Below are positions 9,814-21,029 of a stretch of DNA of 64,000 nucleotides, one piece after another; the stretch's first letter is position 1; each line of letters begins with the position of its first letter. The stretch lies in assembly GCA_035772735.1 (NCBI GenBank), contig JASDFA010000018.1, positions 61,658,001 through 61,722,000 of the forward strand, in the 5' to 3' direction. The stretch is from Datura wrightii (lineage: Eukaryota; Streptophyta; Magnoliopsida; Solanales; Solanaceae). Below the pieces are notes generated by a model. It had not been told where the DNA came from, did not search any database, and saw only the letters and a program-made list of their open reading frames with translations. The translations under genes were made by a program, and so were the position numbers.

Positions 9814-11809
9814 TGTCATGACTCAAACATAGACCCGGATCATAATAGGGGACAGGGAACCCCGAGAGGCCCCAAGCCAACCCATTGCATAAGCATATCT
9901 AACTTCATTCACCTTAAGTGAAAGACTAAACATAAAACATAGCATACATGTAAATGTAACATAGCATATCATAAAATTCGGAAGTACTAGACATACACAA
10001 GAGTTGAATACTACATACTGTCTGAAAGCCTCTATCATGTAAGATGGGTTGATGGGACAACATCCCCAACTAACCTGGCCAAACTGAAACAAAAGAACAA
10101 CATAAACATTTAGTCATATGGCCCTTGAAACATTAGGACTCACCAATAAAGCTGATAGTAACTCTGGGATAGTCTAAGGATAAGGATAAGCCTGAGATCC
10201 GGGTCTTGTATCATAAAACAATACAACATATGAGCACATATGAAGACGACTTGTGACCCTAGTTGGGAGGGTGTTCGTACCTTGCCAAGGGTAGAACCAT
10301 GAAATACGTGATCACACATGAGAAGGGGCCAAATGGGCTAGGAACAATCATAAGGGAGGTCCCAACATACCTATGGTGGCACGTAGTTTATGAGATCCGG
10401 GGTAGAACCTAGGCCCCAAACCTACTCGGTGTTTGGTACTACCCACAAAACATATATAGTGCTCATAGTATACTATTCATGAGTTCATGAGCTAGTTAAA
10501 TCATCATAATCATAAACATACTTGTAAATATGTGAACTAGCCATGGAATAAGGCCCGCAAGTCAGCCAAAACATATTTCCTGAATCATAGGTTTCATGCA
10601 TACTTGTAGATCATACATATAACTTGTAAATCATCAAATCATTAGGGGTAATTGAATAAATACATATTTCAAATTATAAATCATGTCGGGTTTGTAAATA
10701 TCAACAATTAAAGTGTAGATCATAAATCAATTCATCATAGATCATGCATAATTAGGCTTACTTTAGTAGAAATCGAAATTTATAGTTTATTAATCAAAAT
10801 AGTTGTAAAATCTGATCAACATCCCTAAAATATTAAATAAATCACAAATCATAATAGCCCATTAGTAAATCATTAGATTTTCATATAATCGAATTCAAAA
10901 TGGCATGAGATTTTTGATAGATTTTCGTAAATTAATAGAGAATGGGCATGGGTGTGAATAGAAACACTCATTCATAACCCTACATACTTGGGTAAGATCA
11001 GATTCATAGGTTCCTTGAATGCCCAAGGGATAATTTATAGGGAAGAGCTTGAGGAATAGCTTGATCACTATAAAATTGTCCTAACATGTATGCATGCGAA
11101 TGAGGATACATAGAGCGTTTTAACCTATCTTATCATGCCCATAAAATAGATAAAACGATGTAGTTTAGGGCCCTAGAGCATAGGAAAGTCGAAAATACCC
11201 TTAATGAAATACCTAGAAAATTCTGCACAGATCGATCCAATAGGCGTATTAACGAGTCGTTAGAAGCTACCACGACTCGTGGTATGACCCATCATATACA
11301 CTTCCTAGGGCCTCTTCTTGAATTCATACTATAGCTCGAAAGGACGACTCATCCTTTGATCAAACGGATCATTAGGTCGATCATCACTTGTCTCCTGAAT
11401 ACCTGAGTTTCTCCTCACAACGAGCCTCACCACGACTCATTTTCCCCTCCAACGAGTTGTGGTTCCCATCTATTAAGTCCACTAGAGATCTGACCACCTA
11501 GACAATGATTGATGACAATGGATCGTCATACCTTATAACGGTTCGTTAAATGACTAGTTACATCCCCCATGCTCAAGTCCAGTACTCACCCATTATCACA
11601 AACAATGACTCGCTGTTCCAAGAAATTAGTCGTTACTTCACCCGTTGTCTCCCCTGCCACCAGGACTCCCATAACCACGACTGCATACAACGACTTGTGG
11701 TGTCCAACCACGAGTGGTTACGTCGTCCATCCTGTGACATTTTCCAGCTTTTTAGCCAACTTTATATTTTGATTTTAGGTCTAATCTTAGGAACTTTTGG
11801 GGTATTACA
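9814..11809 (-). repeat. 5' LTR of element A
   Basis: About 2.0 kb. In element orientation it starts at 11809 (TGTAATACCCC) and ends at 9814 (GTCATGACA). Both ends match the LTR ends of G. It holds the palindrome cluster at 11226-11720. No gene is visible inside; the plus-strand frame at 11550-11831 is a shadow crossing the LTR end. Confidence 0.85.
11226..11720. repeat. Cluster of CCACGA-N-TCGTGG near-palindromes in the LTR of A
   Basis: Dispersed copies of a motif whose best example is CCACGACTCGTGG at 11270-11282. Others nearby are partial (AACGAGTCGT, ACGAGTGG, ACGACTTGTGG). In element orientation they lie about 90-580 bp from the LTR start. The same cluster at nearly the same offset occurs in the LTRs of B and G. 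Confidence 0.7.
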
Positions 11810-12562
11810 ACTATATATTCAGTTCCATTAGTATGTGAGTATCCAGAGGTCTTTCCTGATGATTTACCAGGAATCCCTCCCTAGTGGGAGATCGATTTTG
11901 GGATTGACCTTCTTCCCGACATGCAGCCTATGTCTATTCCTCCCTAAAGAATGGCTCCAGCCAAACTAAAAGAGTTGAAAGAGTAGTTGAAGGACTTGTT
12001 ATATAAGTGTTTCATTAGACTGAGCAAGTCCCCGTGGGGTGCACCAGTTCTCTTTGTCCAAAAGAAGGATGGTTCTCTTTGCATGTGTATTGATTATCGG
12101 CAATTTGAACAAAGTCATCATCAAGAAAAGATATCCTCTACCTAGGATTGATGCTTTATTTGACTAGATTTAGGATTCCAAGTGTTTCTCGATGATAGAC
12201 CTCAGATCTGGGTACCATCAGCTAAGAGTTTGGGAGAGTGACATCCCGAAGACAGCCTTCAAGACACGGTATGGTCATTATGAGTTTGTAGTTATGTATT
12301 TTGGAATAATGAATTCTCTTGCAGTTTTTATAGACTTGATGAGCAGGTTGTTCAAGACATACCTAGACATGTTCGTGATTGTGTTTATTGATGACTCTTG
12401 ATATACTCTCGGTGCGAGGAGGAGCATGTCACTCATTTGAGAGTAGTACTTCAGACTCTCAAGGATCTTCAGTTGTATGCCAAATTTAGCAAGTGCGAGT
12501 TTTGGTTAAGCATTGTAGCATTTTTGGTATAAAGTGAGGGTATAAAGTGAGGGTATAAAGGT
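11810..12562 (+). pseudogene. Element B protease tail and reverse transcriptase
   Basis: Starts in the protease/RT linker (CEYPEVFPDDLPGIPP, EIDFGIDLLPDMQ, RMAPAKLKELKE). RT landmarks follow: MCIDYRQF, DLRSGYHQLRV, KTAFKTRYGHYEFVVM and the catalytic FIDD at 12384-12395. Immediately after FIDD the frame is lost (FIDDS stop, where relatives have FIDDILIYS). Several stops sit where relatives have Gln (KE*LKDLL, FD*I). Near 12526-12562 the unit GGGTATAAAGTGAG is repeated, replacing part of the LGHVVSSEGI region. Non-functional. Confidence 0.85.
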
Positions 12563-13300
12563 GGATTCTCAGAAAATCGAGGCGGTGAAGAATTGGCCTA
12601 GATCAGTGAATCCTTCAGATATTCAGAGTTTCTTGGGTCTAGCTTGCTATTATTGAAGATTTGTTATTGCAGCACCTTTAACCAAATTGACTCAGAAGAA
12701 GGTGAAGTTTCAATGGTCGGAGGCTTGTGAGAAGAGCTTCCAAGAGTTGAAGGCTTGACTTACTTCAGCACCAGTGTTAACTCTACCGGAGGGTACCGAT
12801 GGGTTCATGGTGTATTTTGATGCTTTGGGGATCGAACTTCGGTGTGGGTTGATGCAGCACAGGAAAGTTATAGCATACGCCTCTAGATAGCTAAAAGTTA
12901 ATAAGAAGAATTACCCAACCCATGATCTTGAATTGGCCGCGGTGGTATTCTCCTTGAAGATATGGAGACATTATTTGTATGGGGGTTCACGTGGATGTAT
13001 TTATGGACTACAAGAGCTTACAATCTGTGTTCACGCAGAAAGTATCAATCTTCGGCAAAAGTAGGTGGTTGGAACTACTCAAGGACTACAATATGAGTGT
13101 CCTTTACAATCCGAGTAAGGCTAATGTGGTAGCGGACGCACTTAGTAGACTCTCTATGGAGAGTGTGTCCCATGTGGATGAGGGGAAGAAGGAGCTACTG
13201 AGAGATGTGCATCGACTTGCTAGGTTGGTAGTTAGGTTGGTTGATTCGACCGATGGCAGTGTTGTTGTTCAGAATGGATCAAAATCATCCTTGGCGACTG
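12563..13300 (+). pseudogene. Element B RNase H region
   Basis: From VDSQKIEAVKNWPR onward: the RT connection, then RNase H with TLPEGTDGFMVYFDALG (relatives have YCDAS, the catalytic Asp segment), NKKNYPTHDLELAAVVFSLKIWRHYLYG, an altered TDHKSLQ block (MDYKSLQSVFTQK) and LLKDYNMSVLYNPSKANVVADALSRLSM. A frame change occurs near 12975, after which one frame is open to 13738. The domain would degrade the RNA strand during reverse transcription. Confidence 0.8.
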
Positions 13301-14733
13301 ATGTGAAATCTAGACAAGTTGAGGACCTCATTTTGGTAAAGTTGAAGGAAGTCATTCAAAGTCAGAAGGTAGAGGTCTTCTTCCAAGGGGGAGATGGTGT
13401 GCTTCGATACCGGGGTTGCTTATATGTTTCGGACGTGGATGATTTGAGGATCTGGGTGTTTCATGAGGCTCATGGATCTAGGTATTCTATCCATCCGGTT
13501 GCCACCAAGATGTACCGTGACTTACGGGAAATCTATTGGTGGAATGGCATGAAGAAGGATATTGAAAAATTCGTAGCCAAGTGTTTTGACTGTCAGAGAG
13601 TAAAGGTGAGCATCAGAGACCAAGAGGTGTACTTCAGGATATCAGCATTCCTACTTGGAAGTGGGAAGAAATTAATATGGATTTCATCACAGGTTTACCT
13701 CGTACTTGCCGGGAACATGACTCCATTTGGGTTGTGGTAGACAGGTTGACCAAGGCTGCACATTTTCTACCGGTTAAGACCACGGATTTTGCATAGGATT
13801 ATGCCAAACTATATATCTGAGAGCTAGTCCGATTGCATGGAGTGCCCTTATCCATCATTTAAGACAGAGGAACTCAGTTTACGTTTCAACTTTGGAGGTC
13901 ATTTAAAAAGGACTTGGTACACAGGTTAAACTCAGCAAAGCATTCCACCCGCAAACGTATGGTCTAGCAGAGAGAAAAATTCAGACCTTCGAGGACATAT
14001 TGAGGGCATGCGTGATTGACTTCAAAGGTGGTTGGGATGATCACTTGCCCCTAATTGAGTTTTCCTCAATAACATCTATCACTCTAGTATCCAGATGGCA
14101 TCGTTCGAGGTTCTCTATGGGAGGAGATGTAGGTCGCCCATCGGTTGGTTCGAGGTTTGTGAGGCAGCAATGATTGGGCCGTATTTGGTTCATAAGGCTA
14201 TGGAGAAGGTTCAGTTGATAAGAGAAAGGTTAAAACTGCTCAGAGTCGTCAATGTCCTACGCCGATATGAGGAGGAGAGAACTTGAGTTTGAGGTGGTTG
14301 ATTGGGTATTTTTGAAGGTATCTCCCATGAAGGGAGTGATGTGGTTTGGAAAGAAGGGAAAACTCAGCCCTCTTTATGTTTGCCCCTACCAGATTATTAG
14401 ATGGGTTGGTTAGGTGGCATACGAGTTGGAGTTGCCCTCATAGTTAGCTTCTGTGCATCCTGTGTTTGATGTATCTCTCTTGAAGAAGTGTTTGGGTGAT
14501 CTAGCTCTAGTTGTCTCGGTGGACAGTGTTGGTGTGACAGACAGCCTTACCAATGAGGAGGTTCTAGTGGAACTCCTTGATCTACAGGTTCAAAGGCTAA
14601 GGAAAAAGGAAGTAGCTTAAGTTAAAGTGTTATAGAGGAAACAACATGTTAAATGAGCTACATGGGAAGCCAAAGTGGATATGATTGCTAGATACCTGCA
14701 TCTATTCTCTACCGGCTCAATTTCAGATTGAGG
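13301..14733 (+). pseudogene. Element B integrase and chromodomain
   Basis: The HHCC zinc finger is visible as HEAHGSRYSIHPVATKMYRDL...CFDCQRVK at about 13460-13600. The catalytic core is in pieces (WISSQVYL; a stop replaces the residue before DRGTQF at about 13863), followed by FEVLYGRRCRSPIGWFEV at 14101. The C-terminal part ends in a chromodomain-like segment (EEVLVELLDLQVQRLRKKEVA, then ATWEAKVDMIARYLHLF). A chromodomain there places the element among the chromoviruses, and in that family it is thought to steer insertion to heterochromatin. Multiple TAG/TGA/TAA stops and frame shifts. Confidence 0.8.
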
Positions 14734-14957
14734 TATCATTTTTGCACTCAGGCTCTAATTAGTTTATATGTTTAGTTCATGTGCGCAAGTTTATTTTATG
14801 TATGTGAATGTATGTATGTTTCATGAATTCAGTTCAGCTGTGTAGTTTGAATTGGAGGTAGTCTTTCCGTTAGTTTTGTATTTAAACGATCATTATTTGA
14901 ATATGATAATTGCATCTCTCTACTTTTCTGAGTGTTTTCCAACATTTGAGGATGAAT

Positions 14958-14975
14958 GTTCCCAAGAGGAGATAT
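14958..14975 (+). other. Polypurine tract of element B
   Basis: GTTCCCAAGAGGAGATAT directly before the LTR start TGTTATACCC, with the preceding GAGGATGAATGTTC conserved in related elements (minus strand at 47139-47170 in G). Confidence 0.7.
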
Positions 14976-17432
14976 TGTTATACCCTAGAAGCCCAAAGAT
15001 TAGACCCAGGAGTTGAAACGGAGAAAAGCTTAAAAACTGGCACCAGACACAGAATGAGTCATGGGATGACTCGTTGTGCAGCCCACGAGTCATGATGTGA
15101 CTCGTGGGGAGACCAGTGAGGAGTTTGGGATGTTTGAGAAAAAGGACCCCCACAGGCATGAAGATGACTCATGGTCAGACCCCACGACTCGTTAGATCAG
15201 TCGTGAGGTGCGTAAGGAAAGAAAAGAGAAGAAGGAAGGCAGTGCACTTGACGGGAGGACCCCATGAATTGTGATCAGTCCCCACGATTTGTGGGGTGAG
15301 TCGTGGTCAAGAAGGGAAGGTTTTTGTTGAAGCTCAGGCAATGTACATCACGGATGGTGACCACGAGTCGTGGTCACTATTAATGAGTCGTGAGGTTTCC
15401 TGTGACAAGCCCAGATGATCAGATGAGTGGTGTACTTAACGGATGACTTCACGAGTCGTGACCTTTGCGACGAGTCATTAGGTCCTCCGTTAGGACCACC
15501 TGGAAGTTATTTTTTGCTAGTTTAATAAGGGTTTTTCCATAATTCCTAAGCCCCTAAGGCCTAAGCTATGACATTTTAGGTTATGAATAGTGACTTTTAA
15601 AGGGGTTAAGTTCATTTTAGGTCTTATTCATTCATGCATTCAAGGTAGAAGACTTGAGAGGGTGATCAAGCCTAGAATTCATCACTTTCTTTTCAATTTC
15701 CTATTGTGCATCTAATGAAGAGTTAGAGTCAGCTACCAACAGGTATGTAGGGTTATGAATGGGTGGTTCCCTTCACACCCATGCTCAATCCCTCTCTATA
15801 GTATGAAATTCCTATGCCTAATGCATGTGGTTTTAACCCAAGTGCATAAATCTCCTATTTCTATACATGGGTATGATTTAATTATGATCCTACTATTAAA
15901 TTATGAAGCATGGGCAATCTTTATAATGTTTCCAATTTAAAATCATGTTTCTAGTTTATTGAATTAAAAGCTCATTGATGGGATGTTCATGAAAGATGAG
16001 AATTGTGATGAATATATGATGATTATGAGATATTATGATGAAAAACACATTTTTAAAGCTACCCATATTTATAATGATGTTTTCGATATGAATTAAGTAT
16101 TATCAAGCATGATAGAGTTTTGGGCAATGCCCACATGTTAAGTATGAATGATGATTTTCTCGAATTAAGCTTACCACATTGTTTTGGAGCGAAGACTCCC
16201 AATTATATTTTCATTTTGTGGTATGTTTTGAGTTAAAGTTTTCCTATGCATAGCTTACCATATGGTTTTGGAGTGAAGGCTCCCAATTATGTTTTTCAGC
16301 TCATGGTATGTTTCGAGCTAAAGCTTCTCATATGCATAATTTTATATTTAAGATGTATTTGATTATTGAGATTCGTAAATGGATGATGTTGAGCTTCATT
16401 ATAAAACGATGTAGAGTATATGTGTGTTTTTGGGGGTAATGTCTAGCACCGAGTAGGCTAAGGGTCGATCACCCTATGCCTCAGAACTTCGCACCAACGT
16501 AGGTTTTATACTATTATATATATTACTATAGGACCTCCCTTGTGATATATCCCCTGCCATATTTACCCACAAGCTTGATATCAATATCATGGCATCGTCC
16601 CTGGCTCTGGCAAGTCTTTGGACGGCTCTACCCACTTGAGTGTGATAGTTGGGACCACGTAAGCTCTATCGTGGTATGTCGGTTGAAAGATAAGTCTCCT
16701 ATTGTTCCTCATGATTTCAAATATGCATATTCATTACTCATGAGATTTATGTAAATGCATGTTCTAATGAAGGTTTGACTTAATGTTCCACTTTACGTAT
16801 AAATGTCAAAATTCAACTTTGAGGCAATTGATTCAGTTATGATGCTATGAAGTTATGTTATGTCATGTTATGAAGAGATCATAATTTCAGAAAGAATGCA
16901 TGCAAGCCCTACTCTTAGATTATTTATGTTTATGTATTACTTGATGCATTGTCTTTATTTGATTTTTACTTTCTTTAGCGGTTTTACTTACCTTGCATAC
17001 TTGGTACTTTTCACGTACTGACTGCATACTCTATGTTGTATCATTTTATGATACAGGACCCGACTCTCAGGTTCGACCCTGCTCATAGTCAGCTTTTCAG
17101 AGTTAGCATTCTTATTATGGGTGAGTCCTTATCTCCCGAGGACTAGACTATTCAGTTTTCCTTTATGTATTTCAGTATTAGTTTTGTGGAGTTAGTTGGG
17201 GTCTTGTCATATCAACTCTTCATATTTAGAGGCTTTTCAGACATATGTATGTATTAATCTTCAGATTTCATATTTTGGTGTTATCGTTGAGTTAGACTTC
17301 CGCTATCATTATATTGTGATTATTCAGTTTCTTTGATTGAGTTAGATGTATGCTTATTCCATAGGTTGACTTGGGGTCTCTCAGGGCTCCTTGTCCTATG
17401 TTGCTATCCGGGCCTCTGTTTGGGTTGTAACA
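14976..17432 (+). repeat. 3' LTR of element B
   Basis: 2457 bp, TGTTATACCC to GGGTTGTAACA. It resembles the LTRs of A and G at its start and in the palindrome cluster, but is longer. Nothing else gene-like is seen in it. Confidence 0.85.
15055..15485. repeat. CCACGA-N-TCGTGG cluster in the LTR of B
   Basis: A dozen or so full or partial copies, with a perfect CCACGAGTCGTGG at 15361-15373 and partial ones such as CACGAGTCATG, ACGACTCGTTAG and CACGAGTCGTGACC. They start about 80 bp into the LTR, the same relative position as in A and G. Confidence 0.75.
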
Positions 17433-19362
17433 GCTACACAAAAACTGTAGTAAAATAGCTAACCCAGCAGTTGCAATAGTAACGTCATCCTATGTGAGAT
17501 GACAAGACCAACATGCTCCTAACAGATAAAATAACTAGGCCCCACATGGCTAACAACACATATCATATCATATATGGGCCCCACACGGCCAATAACGCAT
17601 AACAAACCAAAATTTTTAGTCTGGAAGCCTATAACAATGAAATATTTGCTGGTATAGGGCCTCGACCTACCCAAAACTATGTAACAAAAGACAGCTACCT
17701 TAATGTGGCAACTCTAGAGGAAAAGGAGCTAGCCGATCCGTTGAAACTGAACAACTTCTATGGAGAACTCAAAACCTATCTTTCTGAATCTACAGGAAAG
17801 TATGCAGTACCCCATGCATGTGCGCCAGTAAAATATGTACCAAATATGTAAGGCAGTAATAATAACTGAATAGAAGCTAATACTAAACAGAAAGTACTTA
17901 GCGAAAAGTGGTAGAAGTTAATCTGTATGTTTTCATAACTATTGCCTGCATGTAGTAGAAAATTATACAAACAAGAACTTAAGTTGTATGATTCTAAATC
18001 AATAAAATATATCTAGATGGCAAGGATACAAACAAGAACCTAACAGAGCCCTCATAAGCCTGAAAGGTGCAAGCAACACAGAGACAACCTACCTGGGCCC
18101 CCATAAGCCCCGGTAAGTGTAAGAAAACTATAACTCCTATCTGTTTCACTATAGCCCCATAGACAAGTGGTAACTAAAGAATATTTGATCTATGAGACTG
18201 TATTCAAGCCTTCTGGGCGTCTGCAACTATGTCTGAGCCATCTGGGCTCCTGTAACTGTATCTGAGTCTTCTAGGCTCCTATGACTGTATATGGGCCATC
18301 TGGGCTCCTATAATTTTATTTGAGCCGTTTGGGCTCCTGTAACTATATATGAGCCATCTAGGCTCCGGTAACTATATATGAGCCATCTGGGTTCCCGTAA
18401 CTATCAGTTATGCCAACTCATGCATAAGAGAGGCTGTTCAGGACACCAGACTTCAAATGGCTCTCTAGGCCTCAATATAGTCGATCACGACTTCATATTT
18501 CCCTATGTGAAAAGTATAGCCCCGTAGGCACTTCATGATTATCCTTTGCTCCTTGAGAAGCTTGTATAGTATCTGACAAGCCTAACTTTTGTAGTACGCA
18601 TTGCTCAGTAGGCGTACAAATCCCCCTTAGGCCTAATATACTGTTACTTGCACTTGTAGCATCCTGAATAGCAACTAACAGTCGTGTTCTATGTGTCCAC
18701 AGCTAGCCAGTTAGTTATGGAAGTAATTATAAAATCAGCTGGCTTAGAAAGGAATGGCGAGGTCTAGGGTGACCTGGCAATACTATGAAGGTTATACTAG
18801 TACAATAGTTGTTCACAAGCTCACAACAAGGTCATAGGCGACTAACTATATGGTTCCTTCGCATAGGATGGCTATAGGGATGCTAATAACTGGATACAAT
18901 ACTAAGCATTCAGACACAATAGCCTCACATACAGGAACAACAATTACTAACCCGAAGGTAAAATTGTAACACGAAGGTTCTAGCTCTATAGGAGTCAATC
19001 TGGTTTTTTCGGGTAGCATATAGCTCATGTAAGCTATTCATATCCCCATAGGAAGGTGTTCTTAAACATATCCCTTCTAGGAAACATGAATGTGTGCATA
19101 TGTATGAATAGCCCGAGGCATTATCCCCACGTATAACAATTGATAAGGTCCCTACTTAGGATATCACGTAGTCTATCAAACAACTAGGGTGGTTTCCTGA
19201 CGACCAATACAACCAACTGTAAGTTGAAAGAAGCTATGCAGTCACTAACAGTGGGTAATTCACCTAACAAGCTACTACCCAGTTCATTAGGCAACTCTAG
19301 TGCCACTAACTCGAAGGTATGGCCACTCTATAAATATTCTAGTCCCGTAGGCATCAAAGTAC
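17433..19362 (-). repeat. C-family LTR (copy 1), part 1, between element B and the pararetrovirus
   Basis: Aligns with 30835-32746 of the second C LTR, for example AAAATAGCTAACCCA near the start and the 29 bp repeat array. The missing beginning was cut off by element B. Alignment stops at about 19362 (TAGTCCCGTAGGCATC) and resumes after the pararetrovirus at about 25989. The minus-strand orientation is set by the downstream PPT and integrase order. Confidence 0.8.
18206..18410. repeat. 29 bp tandem repeat inside C LTR copy 1
   Basis: Seven imperfect 29 bp units of the type GAGCCATCTGGGCTCCTGTA plus a short AT-rich tail, head to tail. The same array with seven units is at 31605-31806, and a short inverted version in element D is at about 37212-37312. 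A minisatellite carried by the LTR, not coding (29 is not a multiple of three). Confidence 0.85.
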
Positions 19363-19880
19363 TCTCTAACACAAAGAATTCGGTCACAGGGCAAGGAAAC
19401 AGCGGGCAAGGCGGCGAGATTGCAGGCACAATAGTTTTCCTACGAAGGGGGACTGGGCTTCAACATGCTGAAGGACGGCTTGCCACGAAACTTGGCTTCA
19501 ACATCCCGGAGGATGGCTTGCCAAGTCAGTCAAAAAGTAAATATCATCATAGACATAAAATAATTTTCCTACAAAAAGGGGTTGGCTCACCTGGATGGTT
19601 TGCCAAGCTACACAACTCGTGAAATCTTTTACTCTACTTACAAATTTAGTTGTTTATAAACTTCGAAAATATATTGTACTTGGAACAAGCTTGCTTATCC
19701 GATGTGTCGAGGACCTATAATACTTCAAGGATCGCCATATCATGCCTTCTGAAAAGAAGAACAAGAGAGAATTTAGCAAACACTCATATTATTGTACATA
19801 GGAAATTCTTACAGGCTCTTTTCAAACATTGCCTATCTCTAATTTCTTTTCGACTCTGATTTACGATGGACAACCTAGCC
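19363..19880 (-). other. Pararetrovirus leader-like region
   Basis: About 500 bp downstream (minus orientation) of the viral TATA box with no coding frame on the viral strand. A short degenerate unit (GGCTTGCCA-like) recurs at about 19477-19605. Assigned as transcript leader by position only. I did not find a clear tRNA-Met primer site. The plus-strand frame at 19224-19622 crosses the LTR/virus junction and is not a gene. Confidence 0.45.
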
Positions 19881-19883
19881 TCC

Positions 19884-19891
19884 TTTATATA
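19884..19891 (-). promoter_or_regulatory. Pararetrovirus TATA box
   Basis: On the minus strand: CCTATATAAAGGAGG. It lies after the end of the viral coding region and before the leader, as expected for the single genomic promoter of caulimovirids. Promoter function is inferred. Confidence 0.6.
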
Positions 19892-20089
19892 GGGGTTAGG
19901 AGAGTACAATATAAGACTCCATACAAGATAGACTCGGCACACCTTTCTAGAAAGCCTAACAAAATGAAAATGGCACACCTATTTACATGGCCTAATAAAA
20001 ATAAATTTGGCACACTTAACTAAGAAAACTCATCTACAAAGCCTAATAAAAAGTAAATGCCTAATAAAATAAATGGCCTAATAAAATGG

Positions 20090-20900
20090 CTAGCTAATAT
20101 GTAAAAGGAAGCCCATGTGATGGCATGTGAAGTGGGGCACGCTTTCGTCCTCGTATAGGTAGTAAATTTTGGGGGGTGATCTGAGGCGGTGAGCTTCCAG
20201 ATTCTGCACATGTCTTGCACACATCATAAACCAATATTCGGTAGGTAAATGTTTGGAGGTGCCACTGGTGGGTTTGAGCATCGTCCACCTGAATTCCATC
20301 AGAAGCCATGTTTGCCGTCAAAGAAGCTTGTTTCATGCAAGCTCCGTTTTAACGATCTCGTAAAGTAGCATTTTCTGCTTGACGTTTCTACCATGGCTTG
20401 CTCAATATTTTGAGAGCTCTGTGATGGAGTATTTGATGGGACGTTCAACCTGATCCGTGTGGTGGCTTGAGTGATTTCATCTCTGGTGATCTTGTAGGGT
20501 GTCGGATATTCCTTTGCTGCTTTTCGGAGTTCTTCCCAGTGAGGATGTTTATCAGTGTGGTTCCATGGCTCCCATTCTTTCGGCCAAATTTCATTTGGAA
20601 TGCACATATTTTACTGGAAGATAAACCTTTGTTCTTCATGGTATTCTTCTTAAAAGGACAAAATAGAGACTGGAAATCGCCAACAGAAAGAGAGTTCTGG
20701 CTCGACATGGACTTTTCCATCGATTAACTTTATTAATAGACGCAGCATGACTACCTTTGCATCGTATGAATTCTTGAAGCATTGAACCCAGTATTCCACT
20801 ATAGAAATATTTTCAGAGCTAGTTCAATCTTGTTAAAGTCCCTGGATACGTTGCATTTGAATTTCATCAGGATGTAATACTGTTGATATAAGTACCAAAA
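20090..20900 (-). pseudogene. Pararetrovirus region downstream of RNase H (unassigned)
   Basis: Minus-strand frames at 20720-20445, 20607-20299 and 20336-20094 overlap and appear to be one coding stretch broken by frame shifts and stops. The peptide is basic and Ser/Pro-rich (for example KKNTMKNKGL, RHPTRSPEMKS). I recognise no domain. It could be the polyprotein C-terminus or a separate downstream reading frame. Confidence 0.5.
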
Positions 20901-21029
20901 GAGCCATAAGAGTTCCTGTGGAAAATCATTGGCAATTGGTATGAACACATGACAGAATGGGTATTCCGGGTTGACTCCGTACGACTTTAGGATGGATCCT
21001 CCATACTTTCTAAAAACCTATAGCTCGTA

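Larger units (their letters stand above)
1..11809 (-). mobile_element. Element A: Ty3/gypsy chromovirus (Tekay/Del-like), 5' part, split by an Athila-like insertion
   Basis: Reading on the minus strand from 11809 down, the order is 5' LTR (9814-11809), degenerate PBS, gag, an inserted 7.6 kb element (1397-8996), the rest of gag with a zinc knuckle, protease and the start of RT, which runs off the window at base 1. The gag, protease and RT-leader peptides closely resemble those of element G, which ends in a chromodomain, so A is placed in the same lineage. A's LTR terminus at 11809 directly abuts plus-strand protease/RT of element B, so A inserted into B. Its 3' half, 3' LTR and second TSD copy lie outside the window. 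Confidence 0.85.
11810..17432 (+). mobile_element. Element B: chromovirus (Tekay/Del-like), 3' half
   Basis: Plus-strand protease tail, RT, RNase H, integrase and chromodomain remnants are followed by a polypurine tract and a 3' LTR ending TTGTAACA at 17432. The 5' half is beyond element A's insertion, outside the window. The sequence after 17432 is the interior of a C-family LTR, so B inserted there. B and A are close relatives in opposite orientation. Confidence 0.85.

Noticed and set aside
11550..11831. 93-codon plus-strand frame at the A/B junction
   Set aside because: It runs through the palindrome cluster and the LTR end of A into B; not a family protein.
18206..18410. Regular 29 bp repeats resembling a CRISPR array
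   Set aside because: The units are directly head to tail with no unique spacers, they lie in a plant LTR, and no cas-like genes exist here.
19224..19622. 132-codon plus-strand open frame
   Set aside because: It crosses the boundary between the C LTR and the pararetrovirus leader, on the strand opposite to both, and shows no domain.
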